From Sporisorium sorghi (Eukaryota > Basidiomycota > Ustilaginomycetes > Ustilaginales > Ustilaginaceae): 33,742 nucleotides of DNA. Below are positions 16,796-26,644 of this stretch, piece after piece. The notes below the pieces were generated by a model that was not told the origin of the DNA, did no database searches, and worked only from the letters and a program-made list of their open reading frames with translations. The DNA lies in the NCBI GenBank assembly GCA_023212695.1, contig JALCCG010000233.1:1-33742 (forward strand), written 5' to 3'. Within the stretch, counting starts at the first letter, position 1. Every line of letters starts with the position of its first letter. The position numbers were made by a program, and so were the translations under genes.

Positions 16796-18577
16796 TCAAA
16801 AGTCGCCCAGATCCACCTCGACCAACGTCGAGTAGTTCTTGACCGCGACAAAGCCGTTGCCCATGCCGGAGCTGCCGACTTTCTCGTTGGTCACCTCGAT
16901 CCCGCCTTTCTCTTGATCCGCACCGGCCTGCGCCTTGGCCTGGGTCTGTTGCGGCTGCGCGACGGCACGTGCAGCCTGTGCGGCTTTTCTGGCTTTGCGC
17001 TCGACGTCGGACTGCTTGGACCGGTCCAGTGCGCGGTTGCGCTCGTTGACCGCCGCAAGGCGCGCTTCCAGGCTCTGCGGCTTGACGTCTGCGGCTCCAC
17101 CGGTGAGAGTAGGGGTGGAGGTGCCGTTGGTACCACCGCGCGGGCTGTCGAATCCAGCCGTGGTGCCGAGCACCGCCGACCCGCCCATAACGCTAATCGC
17201 CTCCTGCCGGAGCCTCTTCTTGGTCTCGAGAATCTTGCCGATGTCCTGCTCGGTCAACGGGCTGGTGAAGAACTTTTCCAGCTCGTCCGCCTTCCGCGCA
17301 ACCACGGCTTTCTTGGGCATACGCTGCTCGCTCGCGTTCAACCACGCGATCCACCTCTCCCTCTCCGATTCCGAAAACTCCCCGCGCGAGAGCATGTTGA
17401 TCTTCGCCTCGTGCTCCTGCCCCGCATGCTCAAACACCAGGTAGACATTGCACCATTTGCCTGAACGATCGTCAGACAGGTCGTAGAACTTGCCCGGCCT
17501 CTCGACCACCTCGCTCACCTGGTGGATGCGGTAGACCGTCTCCATGCGCGACGGGTTGTTCGGATGCGGTCGCTGGCCCCACGAGAAGCGGAAGAAGCTG
17601 CCCGTGAGACACTCACGCCAGCGCGGGGCGTAGAGGCGCGATTCGATCTGGTCGCGCGTGATGCGCGCCGCGTTGAGGTCGGCCAGCGATGGAGGGTCGG
17701 GCGAATCGCCACTGCGCGAGGCGTAGTCCTGCTTGCCGCCACCAGCAGCAGCCGAGGTGCGCGATCGGCGCGGATAGTCGTCTTCGTCCGAGTAGTCTGA
17801 ATAGGAAACATCCGAAGCTGAGGATGAAGCGTAGCCGCGACGGTTGCGCGATTTGGTAGCTCCAGAGGGGGCAGCGTCGTCGTCCGAGTCGAGCCCACCG
17901 GAGCGCGAGATGCCCGCCGCTTTCTCTTTGCGCTTCTTGCGCAGTTCCGACAGCTTGGCCGACTTGGCATCCGTCTGACCGGGCAGCTTCTTTTTTCTGC
18001 TCCTGGCGGCCGATGCTGCGCCGTACGCGAAATCGGAGTCGCCATCGGCATCTTCGTCCTCGTCCTCGTCGCTCTGCTCGCTCAGATCCGAATCGCCGCG
18101 GCGCCTGCCTCCCCTCACGACTCTTTTCTTAGAGGCTGCCTTTTTCGTCGCACCAGCTGCCGCCTTTTGCGCCTTGACCAACGCGGCCAGCTCTACCTTC
18201 TGTCTACGCTTGTTGATCTCGTCTCTTCTCTTCGCCAAAATATCTTCGCGTTCGAGCTCGTTCATCGACATGAGCTCCTCCATATCGCGCGTCGACTTGT
18301 AGATGCCCTGGTACGGATACGGATTGCCACCTCGCTCGTCGTCGTCGTCGTCGTCGTCGTCGGACCCGGGCGCATCTGCGTCAGAACCAGAGGCGGATTC
18401 GTCGAGGAGATCCAAGCGACGCTTCTTGGCGAGCGAAGAGGATGCAGAAGGTTTCGAGTCGCGTTTGGATCCCGTGCGCACGCGGTCGCCTTCGTCGTCC
18501 GAAGACATATCGATGTTGCGCGCGGATCCACCGGCAAGAGCCAGCAGCTCGTCGTCGAGTCCTCCCCCGCCTGCCAT
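16796..18577 (-). CDS. RTF1: RTF1, Plus3-domain subunit of the Paf1 transcription elongation complex
   Basis: The 593-residue nuclear protein belongs to the Paf1 complex, which travels with RNA polymerase II and promotes H2B ubiquitination and downstream histone methylation. The Plus3 domain lies at about 296-412, from SLADLNAARITRDQIESRL through GSFFRFSWGQ, RIHQVSEVVERPGKFYDL and CNVYLVFEHAG to ERERWIAWL; in the family it binds phosphorylated Spt5. The N-terminal half is highly acidic and basic in turn (poly-Asp, KKRR, SDLSEQSDEDEDEDADG) and includes YQGIYKSTRDMEELMSMNE, a segment matching the conserved region ahead of the histone-modification domain. The C-terminus is helical and Ala/Gln-rich, ending VEVDLGDF. 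The start is the first in-frame ATG (MAGGGGLDDELLALAGG), which fits the usual short N-terminus. Confidence 0.94.
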   Translation of the reverse strand: MAGGGGLDDELLALAGGSARNIDMSSDDEGDRVRTGSKRDSKPSASSSLAKKRRLDLLDESASGSDADAPGSDDDDDDDDERGGNPYPYQGIYKSTRDMEELMSMNELEREDILAKRRDEINKRRQKVELAALVKAQKAAAGATKKAASKKRVVRGGRRRGDSDLSEQSDEDEDEDADGDSDFAYGAASAARSRKKKLPGQTDAKSAKLSELRKKRKEKAAGISRSGGLDSDDDAAPSGATKSRNRRGYASSSASDVSYSDYSDEDDYPRRSRTSAAAGGGKQDYASRSGDSPDPPSLADLNAARITRDQIESRLYAPRWRECLTGSFFRFSWGQRPHPNNPSRMETVYRIHQVSEVVERPGKFYDLSDDRSGKWCNVYLVFEHAGQEHEAKINMLSRGEFSESERERWIAWLNASEQRMPKKAVVARKADELEKFFTSPLTEQDIGKILETKKRLRQEAISVMGGSAVLGTTAGFDSPRGGTNGTSTPTLTGGAADVKPQSLEARLAAVNERNRALDRSKQSDVERKARKAAQAARAVAQPQQTQAKAQAGADQEKGGIEVTNEKVGSSGMGNGFVAVKNYSTLVEVDLGDF

Positions 18578-19196
18578 TTTCGGTTGTTGTGCAAAGGGTG
18601 ATGAATGCCTTTCGTGTGAGGTAGACTGCGGATGTAGAAGATGTTGCAACTTCGTCTACGTCTACGAGTGTGAGGCTGTAGTGAGTGCCGATCGAAGCTA
18701 TTGGAAGCAGCAAGGTGATGGTGGTTGCGATGGAAAAAGCAAGAGAGAGAGAGGAGTGGAAATTGGCGTTTGGGTTGTCTGCGCCGCCGTCGCAAATATT
18801 GCCAGAAAAAAGACGGTCCCTGCGAGCAGCAATCCATTCGCGCGAGTCAATCTTGAATTTATTTTTTATTTTTTTATTTTTTTATTTATTTTTTTCCACA
18901 TTTGTTAGATTGACCACAAACGGGCCGCGGAGATCGCCGCTGTTAGAACTTTCCGACCCACCAAAGGCGACATGAGCTCCTTCACGCTGCACAAGCAGTG
19001 ACACTCAAACAGCGATGAGGAGAGCACTGGATTGCTGAGCATCGTGACAGATCGTCGAAAGCATAATCTAAAACTACATAGAGCGAACGAAGAAAAAAGA
19101 GTTCCGGAGAAAGACAGGGCGTGAAGATGAACGTTGTTGAAATGGGCAGTGAGAGCCGCTGTACTTTTGGTTTCCTTTGCCAAGGCCTGTCCGTGA
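18578..19196. other. intergenic region between RTF1 and the MFS transporter
   Basis: It serves as RTF1 upstream region and transporter downstream region. It contains an AT-rich T-tract block at about 18854-18897 (TTTATTTTTT units) and an AGAG-rich stretch near 18740-18755. I see no gene or RNA here. Confidence 0.6.
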
Positions 19197-20834
19197 TCAG
19201 GCGGTGCTGAGCTTGATCTGGTTGCCCTCCTCCTTCTCGTTGCTGCTGGCCGAGTCCGAGGGCTGGTAGCCGTCGTTGGCAAGCACGGGCTCGCCGCGGC
19301 GCTCGGCAGCGCGGATGCGGATGCGGAGCTCCTCGATGACCTTGCCGTGCGCGTGCCTGCGTGGCCATTTGGAATGCAGGTTGTCCATCTCCTCCATCGG
19401 CACGCCCTTGGTCTCGGGCATCAAAAAGAAGACCCAGAAGACGCTGAGCACCATGCAACTGGCAAAGAAAGCGTAGACACCCCAGCCCATAGCAATAAAC
19501 ATGTGCGGAGTCGCCTGGCTGATCACAAAGTTGTACAGCCAGTTACTCGCACTCATGCAGATCTGTGCTACAGGGCGGGCGGTGTTGTCGAAGGCTTCTG
19601 CGCCGTATACCCAAGGCAGGGGGTTCCAACCGAACGAGTAGAAGCACGTCCAGAGGTAGAAGAAGGCGAGCGCCGAGGCACCGGGTCCATCGATCGACGT
19701 TTTCTTGTGCTGCGCAGGCTTGGCGATGGCGATGTAGGCGGCGATGTAGTACATGGCGATCGCGGCACCCGAAGAAGAGATCATGAGCAGGCGACGGCGT
19801 CCAACCGTCTCGACGAGGAAGAGAATCAAGACAAAACTTCCGATTGTCTTGATAACCCCAAAGCAGCCCGTAGTGAGCAGGCCTGTCGATGTGCCTGTGA
19901 TGCCAAGACTGCGGAAAACCGTAGGGGAGAAGTAGTTGATGCTGTTTATCCCAGAACTGTTCTGGAAGGCGAACAGAGAGCTGCCGAAAGCGAGACGGGC
20001 AACGAGGTGCTTCTGCTTGAAGAGGTACTTGAAGGGGGCCAAGTAGGAATCGCCGGCGGCGAGTCGCTTGCTCTCCTCAATAGCGAACGACATCTGGTCG
20101 AACTCGTCAACGAAATAAGGGTGGTCGGTTGGCAATTGACGGATGTAGGCCAACTTTTGGCGAGCCTCCTCGACGCGGCCGCGGGACAACAACCAGCGGG
20201 GCGACTCGACAAGGAATAGCGATCCAATCATGAGCATACCACCGGGGACCAATTGAACCGCAAACGGAATGCGCCATTGCTTGACGCCGGAGGGCAGGGT
20301 TTGAACGACACCGTAGTTGATAAAGAAGCCGACGATACCGCCGATCTGCCAGCCGACTTCGTACAAACCGACGGCTTGTCCACGAGCGGGAGCTGGGGCA
20401 ATTTCGGAAATGTACATGGGCGTCAAGTTCGATGCCGCGCCGATAGCCAGGCCTGCGATGGCACGGCCGACGTAAATAGGAGTCAGATGGGTGGACGGCG
20501 AGGCGGCGGTCATGATGGCGGCGCCGATAGTGAAAACGACCGATGTGATCAAGAGGCCGCGTTTCCTTCCTAGGAAATGGCCGAGCGGGTGGCCGAGCAA
20601 GGCACCAAAGAAAGCACCGGCCTGATAGGTGGAGACAAGGTTGCCCAAAGTACTGGCATTGAGTTTGCCAAAGGACTTGGTGAACGAAGGAAGTGCGAGG
20701 GTGCCGCCAATGAAGGCACTGTCATAGCCGATCGTGATGGAGGCAAAAGAGGCGACAAAAGACAGCACCCATACCCGCCAGTTGTAGACCGACTTGGGCG
20801 TCGGCCTGTCCTCTACTCTGGTGAGAAAGCCCAT
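19197..20834 (-). CDS. MFS sugar-porter-family transporter, quinate permease-like (QutD / qa-y type)
   Basis: The 545-residue membrane protein is a proton-coupled major facilitator with about twelve predicted membrane segments. Family signatures in order are GRKRG after TM2-3, GRAIAGLAIGAASNLTPMY, EVGWQIGGIVGFFINYG, WRIPFAVQLVPGGML, VESPRWLLSRGR, GRRRLLM and PETKG before the C-terminal tail. The GWQIGGIVGFFINYG and QWRIPFAVQL blocks are those I associate with fungal quinate permeases rather than hexose carriers. The neighbour across the divergent promoter is a quinate/shikimate dehydrogenase, which supports quinate or shikimate uptake. The start is the first in-frame ATG (MGFLTRVEDRPTPKSVYN), typical of the family; the frame is open further upstream but without ATG. 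The cytosolic C-terminus carries no targeting motif I recognise. Confidence 0.88.
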   Translation of the reverse strand: MGFLTRVEDRPTPKSVYNWRVWVLSFVASFASITIGYDSAFIGGTLALPSFTKSFGKLNASTLGNLVSTYQAGAFFGALLGHPLGHFLGRKRGLLITSVVFTIGAAIMTAASPSTHLTPIYVGRAIAGLAIGAASNLTPMYISEIAPAPARGQAVGLYEVGWQIGGIVGFFINYGVVQTLPSGVKQWRIPFAVQLVPGGMLMIGSLFLVESPRWLLSRGRVEEARQKLAYIRQLPTDHPYFVDEFDQMSFAIEESKRLAAGDSYLAPFKYLFKQKHLVARLAFGSSLFAFQNSSGINSINYFSPTVFRSLGITGTSTGLLTTGCFGVIKTIGSFVLILFLVETVGRRRLLMISSSGAAIAMYYIAAYIAIAKPAQHKKTSIDGPGASALAFFYLWTCFYSFGWNPLPWVYGAEAFDNTARPVAQICMSASNWLYNFVISQATPHMFIAMGWGVYAFFASCMVLSVFWVFFLMPETKGVPMEEMDNLHSKWPRRHAHGKVIEELRIRIRAAERRGEPVLANDGYQPSDSASSNEKEEGNQIKLSTA

Positions 20835-21093
20835 GTTGAAGCAGAGTAGAAGGAGGATAGCTCGACGACGACGACGACGAGGAAGACGATGAGGGAAGAA
20901 ACTTCTTGGAGAGGCCAAAGCTCGTTAAAAGGCCGCTTTGTATTCGCAAATACAGATTTGGCGCTTGGCGTTGAATACGAAAGACGAATACAAAAAATGG
21001 CTGTGAAATTATTATTATTTTTTTTGAAATGTGCTTCGCGTAGTTGAAGGGTAACTGTTGATTGATTGATAGTTAAAAAAGACTAGGTACGTG

Positions 21094-21120
21094 TCTGAAT
21101 TTTCTGAATTTTCTGAATTT
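21094..21120. repeat. three tandem copies of a 9-bp unit
   Basis: TCTGAATTT is repeated exactly three times head to tail, then continues into CTTCTC repeats. Confidence 0.9.
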
Positions 21121-21758
21121 TCTCCTTCTCCTTCTCCTTCCAGGGTCCAACCGTCTTACCCCAGAGACGGTTTTCAACTCGCGTGACTCGGTTTTTTTTT
21201 CGTCCGAGAAAAAAAAAAAATGCGGGACCCCGCGTCCGACGGCCAGCCAGTCACTCTTGACTCGCTTTCTCATTGGCTCTGCCTCGATTCGAAAGCCGAG
21301 CTCGCAGCACTTTTGCAGTTTGTCCTCGATGCATCGCCAAGATCATGCCGACGAGGTGCAGCTCACGTTGAAGTGAAACAGCTTTGCAAGCTGCAAGGAA
21401 CGGCTTTCTGAATCGAGAGTCACCAACACCACGTTGGACACGACAGTAGCCCCAAAGAAGGGGCTCCATCACTGTCCAAGTCGAAGGCCGATTGCGGGGA
21501 TACTTGTGATATCAGCAATGGCTGAGGCAGCAGTCACCGGCACTCGGGCAGCCAAACTTACGGATACTATCGGACCGCGGACCGTGGATCTAGATCAAGC
21601 GCTGCTCTTTCGGCAACAGCACCGCAGCCAAAGTGCCTCCGTTGCATGTTTCTCTGATTCTCTCTGCTTCTGTTCGGTCACACACGTCAAGATGCAACGC
21701 ACGGACATGGCCGGTCGCCGCGCCATTTTGCCTGTCAACGCGGCAAAAATGAAAAATG

Positions 21759-21791
<33 letters not shown>
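21759..21791. repeat. 33-A homopolymer upstream of the dehydrogenase
   Basis: An uninterrupted poly(A) run is followed by GGGAATTC. It lies about 160 bases before the start codon at 21950. Confidence 0.9.
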
Positions 21792-21794
<3 letters not shown>

Positions 21795-21949
21795 AATTCG
21801 GCTAAACCGCAGTTTGCCAGAGAAACAGATTTTCGGCCGGTAAACCTTTTAACCTCCCGCACACTCAAAAAGTCGATTCTTCCAACGCCTTTCTTGCTCT
21901 TGCACCACCACCACCACCACCATCCTCCTCGTCTGACAGTAGCACAAAC

Positions 21950-23251
21950 ATGTCGCAATCCATCTCATTCCAAGGTCACGCCAATGGCACCAACGGCCAC
22001 GTTGCTGCTTCCATCGCGGCCAACGGTGTAGCTGCTCCTACACCCGAACAGATCCAAGCTTCAGCACGCAGATACTTCCTGTTTGGATACCCCATCTCGC
22101 ACTCTGCAAGTCCTGCATTCCAGAACTTGATGCTGCAGTCGATCAAGCCCATCGCCTTCCCAGGCTCGGAACGGCAAACCTTCTACCCGACCTACTCGCT
22201 CAAGGACACAAAAACCATCGACGAGCCGCACTTCCGCGACATTGTGCGCAACGACCCGCTCTTTGCAGGTGCAGGCGTCACCATGCCCCTCAAGGTCGCT
22301 GTCACAGCCACGCTCGGCGAAAACGGCGTCATCGACGAGCTCAGCCAGGCGGGCAAAGCGACGCAGGCCGTCAACACCGTCATCTCAGTACCGCACAACG
22401 GCAAGAGGAGGATGGTCGGCACCAACACGGACTACCTCGGCATCGCGCATGCTGTGCTTCGAGCTATGGCGCAGTGCAATGGAGAGGAGAGGGTGACCAA
22501 GTATCTCGATCCGCAGCTGGCGTTCCGGGCGCGCTACGTGTTTCCGCGCAATGCCGAGGGGAAGACGTACTCGGCGTTTATCATTGGGTCGGGGGCCACG
22601 TGTCGATCTGCGGTGTATGCGGTGAGCCAGCTGGGGCTTTCGCCGATTTATCTGCTCAATCGCGATGCGCAAGAGACGCAGGCGGTGTTGGATCATTTTG
22701 GCGATTCGCTTGACTTGCGCCCGCTGCGCTCGGTCGAGGCGTACGAGGCCGAGGCCAAGAAGCGCGACGCTGGCGAGGTTGGGCACGTCGCTTGCGCTGT
22801 GGGTGCCATTCCGGCGTTTGCGCCCTCGACAGACGACGAAAAGATGGTCTACACGCTGGCGCATCGCTTCTTTGCCGAACCGTACCACGCTTTTACCGAG
22901 TCGCACGCACCGTTGGCTTCCACTCAAAGCAGCGAGGGCGAGACGCTCGTCGCGCTGCCACTGCCCAGCAAACGACCGTTCTTGGACATGTGCTACAAGC
23001 CGCGCATGACGCCTCTGCTCATCACTGCAGAGCAGAAGGGCTGGTTTGCGATCGGTGGGGTGGAGGCCATGGTCGAACAAGGTCTCGCACAGGCCAGAAT
23101 GTGGGCTGCTACGGCAAAGGCGTTCGAGGAGGGCAAGGAGAGCTTTGATCCCATCCCGTATGCGGTCAAGGCAGGCGATGAGGGTCCGATTGGGCTCAAG
23201 ATCGAGGAGCAGGCGAGGGACTTGGTGCGTGCCATGATGGATATCAAGTGA
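21950..23251 (+). CDS. stand-alone quinate/shikimate dehydrogenase (QutB / qa-3-like)
   Basis: The 433-residue enzyme belongs to the shikimate dehydrogenase family, which interconverts shikimate and 3-dehydroshikimate, or quinate and 3-dehydroquinate, with NAD(P). The substrate-binding motif YPISHSASPAFQN lies at about 46-58, catalytic Lys115 is in AGVTMPLK and catalytic Asp161 in NTDYLG. The nucleotide-binding loop GSGATCRSAVYAV starts near 213, and the closing helix GGVEAMVEQGLAQARMW holds the conserved Gln. In fungi the biosynthetic activity sits in the pentafunctional AROM protein, so a single-domain enzyme points to catabolic or salvage use. The nucleotide loop has GSGAT where bacterial enzymes often have GAGGT. 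Neighbours are a quinate-permease-like transporter and a dehydroshikimate dehydratase relic. Quinate versus shikimate preference cannot be read from sequence. Confidence 0.88.
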   Translation: MSQSISFQGHANGTNGHVAASIAANGVAAPTPEQIQASARRYFLFGYPISHSASPAFQNLMLQSIKPIAFPGSERQTFYPTYSLKDTKTIDEPHFRDIVRNDPLFAGAGVTMPLKVAVTATLGENGVIDELSQAGKATQAVNTVISVPHNGKRRMVGTNTDYLGIAHAVLRAMAQCNGEERVTKYLDPQLAFRARYVFPRNAEGKTYSAFIIGSGATCRSAVYAVSQLGLSPIYLLNRDAQETQAVLDHFGDSLDLRPLRSVEAYEAEAKKRDAGEVGHVACAVGAIPAFAPSTDDEKMVYTLAHRFFAEPYHAFTESHAPLASTQSSEGETLVALPLPSKRPFLDMCYKPRMTPLLITAEQKGWFAIGGVEAMVEQGLAQARMWAATAKAFEEGKESFDPIPYAVKAGDEGPIGLKIEEQARDLVRAMMDIK

Positions 23252-23510
23252 AAAATGCATCCTTGAATCGGACACTTTGTTTTCAGTTGATGAAACTCGA
23301 GAGTCGGCTGCATAGAGGAGATTTTGATTTTTTTGGTGGCCGTCGGCGCTTCTCGAGCTTGGTGTAGGCTCTTATCGTCGGTGTGCTGTTGCAAGGGCGA
23401 TACTGAGACGAGACGAGGCGAGGAAAGATATACCTCCTTCAGCTACCCCAATCTGCTCCATCATCGCTCTTTCCCTCTCATCAACACACTCGTTTGTCGT
23501 TCAAACCGCA

Positions 23511-23930
23511 ATGACCCTCGCCACCGCTTCATCGAGCACCATGCAGCCAGCCAGCCACCCCAAATACTCGATCTTCACCCACTCCGTCGGCTACCACACG
23601 GCGCAGCACACACTGCTGGCCAAGCTCGACGCCATCGCCTCCGCAGGTCTGCAGGGCGTCGAGATCTTCACTGACGACTTGTGGCATTTCGCCCAGTCTG
23701 CCACATTCGCCTCTATCCTCTCCTCGACCACACCATCCTCAGACGAGCTGCTCACGCCGCCGGACAGCCCGCTCGAGCGCTCTGACCGCACGATGGCGAT
23801 GCACCGCGTGCGCACGCGGTGCATCGCCATCGTGCAGGCGCTCAACACACCGCTTCTGCTCGTGTGCTCGCAGAACACGCCGCCGCCGCGTACCACCGGC
23901 GATGTGCAGACGCTCGTGCGAGAGCAGTGA
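23511..23930 (+). pseudogene. degenerate 3-dehydroshikimate dehydratase (QutC / qa-4-like) relic
   Basis: The 139-residue frame starts like the TIM-barrel 3-dehydroshikimate dehydratases: KYSIFTHSVGYHTAQHTLLA followed by LDAIASAGLQGVEIFTDDL. It later contains a second recognisable strand-loop, ALNTPLLLVCSQNT, then TTGDVQTLVREQ and a stop. An intact enzyme of this family is usually at least 300 residues; the segment between the first and third barrel strands is missing or replaced, and everything after TTGD is gone with no continuation in other frames. A perfect 48-bp palindrome sits at the internal junction. The intact protein would convert 3-dehydroshikimate to protocatechuate. The location beside the dehydrogenase and transporter supports the assignment, which rests on motif memory. 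Confidence 0.6.
23788..23835. repeat. perfect 48-bp palindrome without spacer
   Basis: The two 24-base arms are exact reverse complements meeting at 23811/23812 with core GTGCGCAC. The palindrome lies in frame within the dehydratase relic, so both strands encode the same peptide MAMHRVRTRCIAI. The base pair outside each arm does not match, so the symmetry ends sharply. Confidence 0.97.
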
Positions 23931-24354
23931 TCGAAATTCACACAGATAGCAAGTCGAGATGTACAAGAGCACAGGTTCGAGCAGCTACGCCTCCTCCTCC
24001 TTCTGCTGCTGCCTCTTCGCCGGTGAAATCCTCAAATCCCCTCGCACACACACGCCAACGCGACCCCGGCCCCGGCGCCACACTGCACAGGTACTTGGGG
24101 GTGTCGAGGGCGGGCGTGCTCGAGCATCGTGTCTGCTACGGAGACGCACCGAATGAGAGACAGCAGAAAGCCAAAAAAAAAAAAAAAAAAAAAAAACACA
24201 CACGTCCATGGAGCTGTGTGCGGTATCGATTCCACTCTTGGCAACTGCGCGACGAGCCAATGGTACAGCGCGTGTCCGCGGATGTTGTGGTGCGACGACG
24301 ACGTGTTGCGATGCTCGGCGAGGATGCAGTTTTCCGAGTCCATTGAGGTACTTT
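23931..24354. other. intergenic region with 24-A run
   Basis: It lies between the dehydratase relic and the 3' end of the co-chaperone gene. It contains a (CTC/CTG)-rich stretch, a CACA patch and a 24-A run at 24173-24196. I found no continuation of the dehydratase and no other gene. Confidence 0.55.
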
Positions 24355-26010
24355 TCAACCAAAGTGGAAGCCGGGTGGAGGACGAGCGCCTCTCCTTGCG
24401 CCACCAGGGAAGCCTCCGCCGCCCATGCCGCCCATTCCACCGCCTGCACCAAACAGATCCGCCAGATTGATCTCCACACCCCCCGGCCCACCAAACCCAC
24501 CCATGCCCATGCCATCATGCTCCAAATCGTCCGCACCCGCATCGTACCGCCTGCGCTTGTTCTCGTCGCTCAGCACATTGTACGCCTCGCTGCACAGCTT
24601 GAACTTCTCCTCATCGCCGCCCTTATCCGGGTGGTGCTTGAGCGACTCTTTACGATAAGCCTTTTTGATCTCGCTGTCCGAAGCGCCTTTACCCACATTG
24701 AGGATCTTGTAGTAGTCCTTCTTCTTGCTTCGCTTGAGGTCGATCTCGGCGGAGCGCAGTTCGCGCTGCAGCTGCTCGGCGTCGCGCCCGCCTGTGACGG
24801 ACGCCTCCTCGAGGGCGTTTTTCAAGTCGCGCACGGCGTCTTCGTACTGTTCGGTGGCGAGCAGGGCGCGTGCGCGGGTACGCAAAGCTTTGACGTAGCC
24901 CGAGTCGAGCTGCAGCGCCGCATCGCAGTCGGCGATCGCTGCGGCGTGGTCGCCGTTTTTGGAGTTGGCTGTGGCACGGTTCGAGTACAGGATCGCCTTG
25001 AACCCTTGCGCGGGCCCATCGCGCTGCGCGTTCTCATCGGCAATAGCCAGAGCTTCGGTGAAACGCTCGACGGCGGCTGCATGGTCGCCCTGCTTGAACG
25101 CCGTGTTTCCCTCCTCCTTCCTCGCCTCGAGACGACGACACTTTTTGAGCAAATCTCTGGCGCCAGACTGTTCAGGATCGGAACGCAGCGCGGCTTGGCA
25201 GTGGGCGACGGCTTTGGCAATGTCGCCCTTGGCGAGGAGGATGCGGGCGCGGACGAGGAGGGCGTCTGGGTTGCTCGAGTCGGCACGGAGCGCGTCTGCT
25301 ACGACGCTGTTGGCTTGATCGAGGTTGCTCTTGTGCAGGTGTACGGTGGCGCGCATGATCCTCCATGCGTTGGGGACGTCGCCCTCCGAGATGCCGGCGT
25401 GCGATTGCGCCTGATCGAGCGCGAAGCCTGCCACGGACCAGTCACCCTGGGCAGACAGGCTCTGGAACGAGGCCAAGCGGTCTGCGACGCTGTTGGCCTG
25501 TTTCTGGAGTTGAGTGGCCTGCTTGAGCGTAGCATCGTCCAAGCCTGGCGCAGACACGACCGGGTTGAGCACCGACAGCGCACCAGACGGGTTGCCGAGG
25601 TAGAGGTGACACCTAGCCAGGCGGACGAGCGTCTTGGGCTGAGCAACGCCGTCTGCCGACTGTTTGGCTTGCAAATCCTTGGCGAGCTGGCAGTCCGAGA
25701 GCGCCGACTTGTACATCTTGAGGCTCATCTTGGCAGCGGCGCGGTTGGTGAGCAACGTCGAGTCGGTGGGGTCGAGCTCGTAGGCGCTTGCGAATGCATC
25801 GATGGCTTTCGAGTATTGCTTGCTGGAAAAGTGCTGGTTTCCTTGTGTCTTGAGTTGTTGTGCTTGCTGCTTATCCTCTGCTGATGGTTCTTGTGCTTGT
25901 GCGGTTGAGGTGGAAGCAGAAGAGGACGAAGCTTGAGCAGCGGTGGCATCGCCGTTCATGTGTGGCTTTTCGTCCTCGCTAGGCGAGGTTGGTCGAGATG
26001 TCGATGTCAT
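24355..26010 (-). CDS. TPR and J-domain co-chaperone, DNAJC7 / TPR2 type
   Basis: The 551-residue cytosolic protein is a co-chaperone that passes clients between Hsp70 and Hsp90. TPR repeats fill residues about 45-400 (for example [40 protein letters not shown] and [20 protein letters not shown]). The J domain follows at about 428-495, from [20 protein letters not shown] with the HPD motif in [14 protein letters not shown] near 461, which stimulates Hsp70 ATPase. The C-terminus is Gly/Met-rich and ends PPPGFHFG. TPRs first and J domain last is the DNAJC7 order, unlike class A/B J proteins. The Ser/Thr/Ala-rich N-terminus is low complexity. The gene is divergent from PUS1 across a 0.6-kb gap; no functional link is evident. 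Confidence 0.93.
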   Translation of the reverse strand: MTSTSRPTSPSEDEKPHMNGDATAAQASSSSASTSTAQAQEPSAEDKQQAQQLKTQGNQHFSSKQYSKAIDAFASAYELDPTDSTLLTNRAAAKMSLKMYKSALSDCQLAKDLQAKQSADGVAQPKTLVRLARCHLYLGNPSGALSVLNPVVSAPGLDDATLKQATQLQKQANSVADRLASFQSLSAQGDWSVAGFALDQAQSHAGISEGDVPNAWRIMRATVHLHKSNLDQANSVVADALRADSSNPDALLVRARILLAKGDIAKAVAHCQAALRSDPEQSGARDLLKKCRRLEARKEEGNTAFKQGDHAAAVERFTEALAIADENAQRDGPAQGFKAILYSNRATANSKNGDHAAAIADCDAALQLDSGYVKALRTRARALLATEQYEDAVRDLKNALEEASVTGGRDAEQLQRELRSAEIDLKRSKKKDYYKILNVGKGASDSEIKKAYRKESLKHHPDKGGDEEKFKLCSEAYNVLSDENKRRRYDAGADDLEHDGMGMGGFGGPGGVEINLADLFGAGGGMGGMGGGGFPGGARRGARPPPGFHFG

Positions 26011-26446
26011 TGTGGTGGTGGTGGTGGTGGTGGTGGTAGTGACGGAAGCGATTAAACCGTGGATTCACTTTTCATTGGTCGGTCGTCTGATTTCTGTGCG
26101 ATTTTGGCGCAATCTCAGTGTCTTTGTGCTGTGCCGTTGCGCGTTGTGCGGTTGCAGCTTTCAAAATCTTTTCTTTTTTTTTTTTTTTTCTTTTTCTTTT
26201 TCTCTTCTTGTTCATCATCGAGCCCCGATTTGACCCACATCGGCCGATTCACTTTTTGAGAAGAAAACCAAAAGAAAAGAAAACGCCGAAAAATATATAT
26301 ATATATATATATTATTTTTATTTTTTTTGATGTCTTTCTCCTCATCAACCACCATATCGCCACACTCTATCTGACAGCCGCCCCGTACCCGGCTTAGAGC
26401 GGTCAACATACTCCCCTCTCTTCTACCACACCGTACCGTGTGGCGT

Positions 26447-26480
<34 letters not shown>

Positions 26481-26644
26481 CACTGCAAACCAGCCGCCTC
26501 TTCCACGCTTCCACTCGCACTGCGCTTCCAACACCTCGAGACTGGTTCGTCGCGCTCGGCATCGGCAAAGGTCAACGGGTGCCCATTGAGCGTACTGGGC
26601 TCTACTCGGATACGATCGAAGAGAAGCTTGTCAAGATCAAGAGT
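26011..26644. promoter_or_regulatory. divergent region between the co-chaperone and PUS1, rich in simple repeats
   Basis: It contains a TGG run (26013-26037), a 17-T run (26174-26189) with further T tracts, an AT dinucleotide run (26292-26313) and a CAG run (26448-26478). From about 26438 the PUS1 frame is open without an ATG and encodes a presequence-like stretch. Confidence 0.5.

Larger units (their letters stand above)
20835..21949. promoter_or_regulatory. divergent promoter region of the quinate transporter and dehydrogenase genes
   Basis: This 1.1-kb region separates two divergently transcribed genes of one pathway. It contains three tandem copies of the 9-mer TCTGAATTT (21094-21120) followed by CTTCTC repeats, opposed T and A runs at about 21190-21221, a 33-A run at 21759-21791 some 160 bases before the dehydrogenase ATG, and a CCA-rich leader. 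Poly(dA:dT) tracts often keep promoters free of nucleosomes; a role here is inference. I found no clear match to an ascomycete quinate-activator site. Confidence 0.45.

Noticed and set aside
16415..17464. Plus-strand open frame spanning the end of RTF1
   Set aside because: Most of it is antisense to the RTF1 Plus3 region; the part outside is the inverted-repeat array, which simply repeats in frame.
24173..24196. 24-A run as the poly(A) tail of a retroposed dehydratase copy
   Set aside because: It lies about 240 bases after the last recognisable residue, no target-site duplication is evident, and similar A runs occur throughout the window next to ordinary genes.
24208..25884. Long plus-strand open frame (558 codons) opposite the co-chaperone gene
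   Set aside because: It is antisense to a well-supported TPR/J-domain gene, has no recognisable domain, and arises from the GC-rich codon bias of the real strand.
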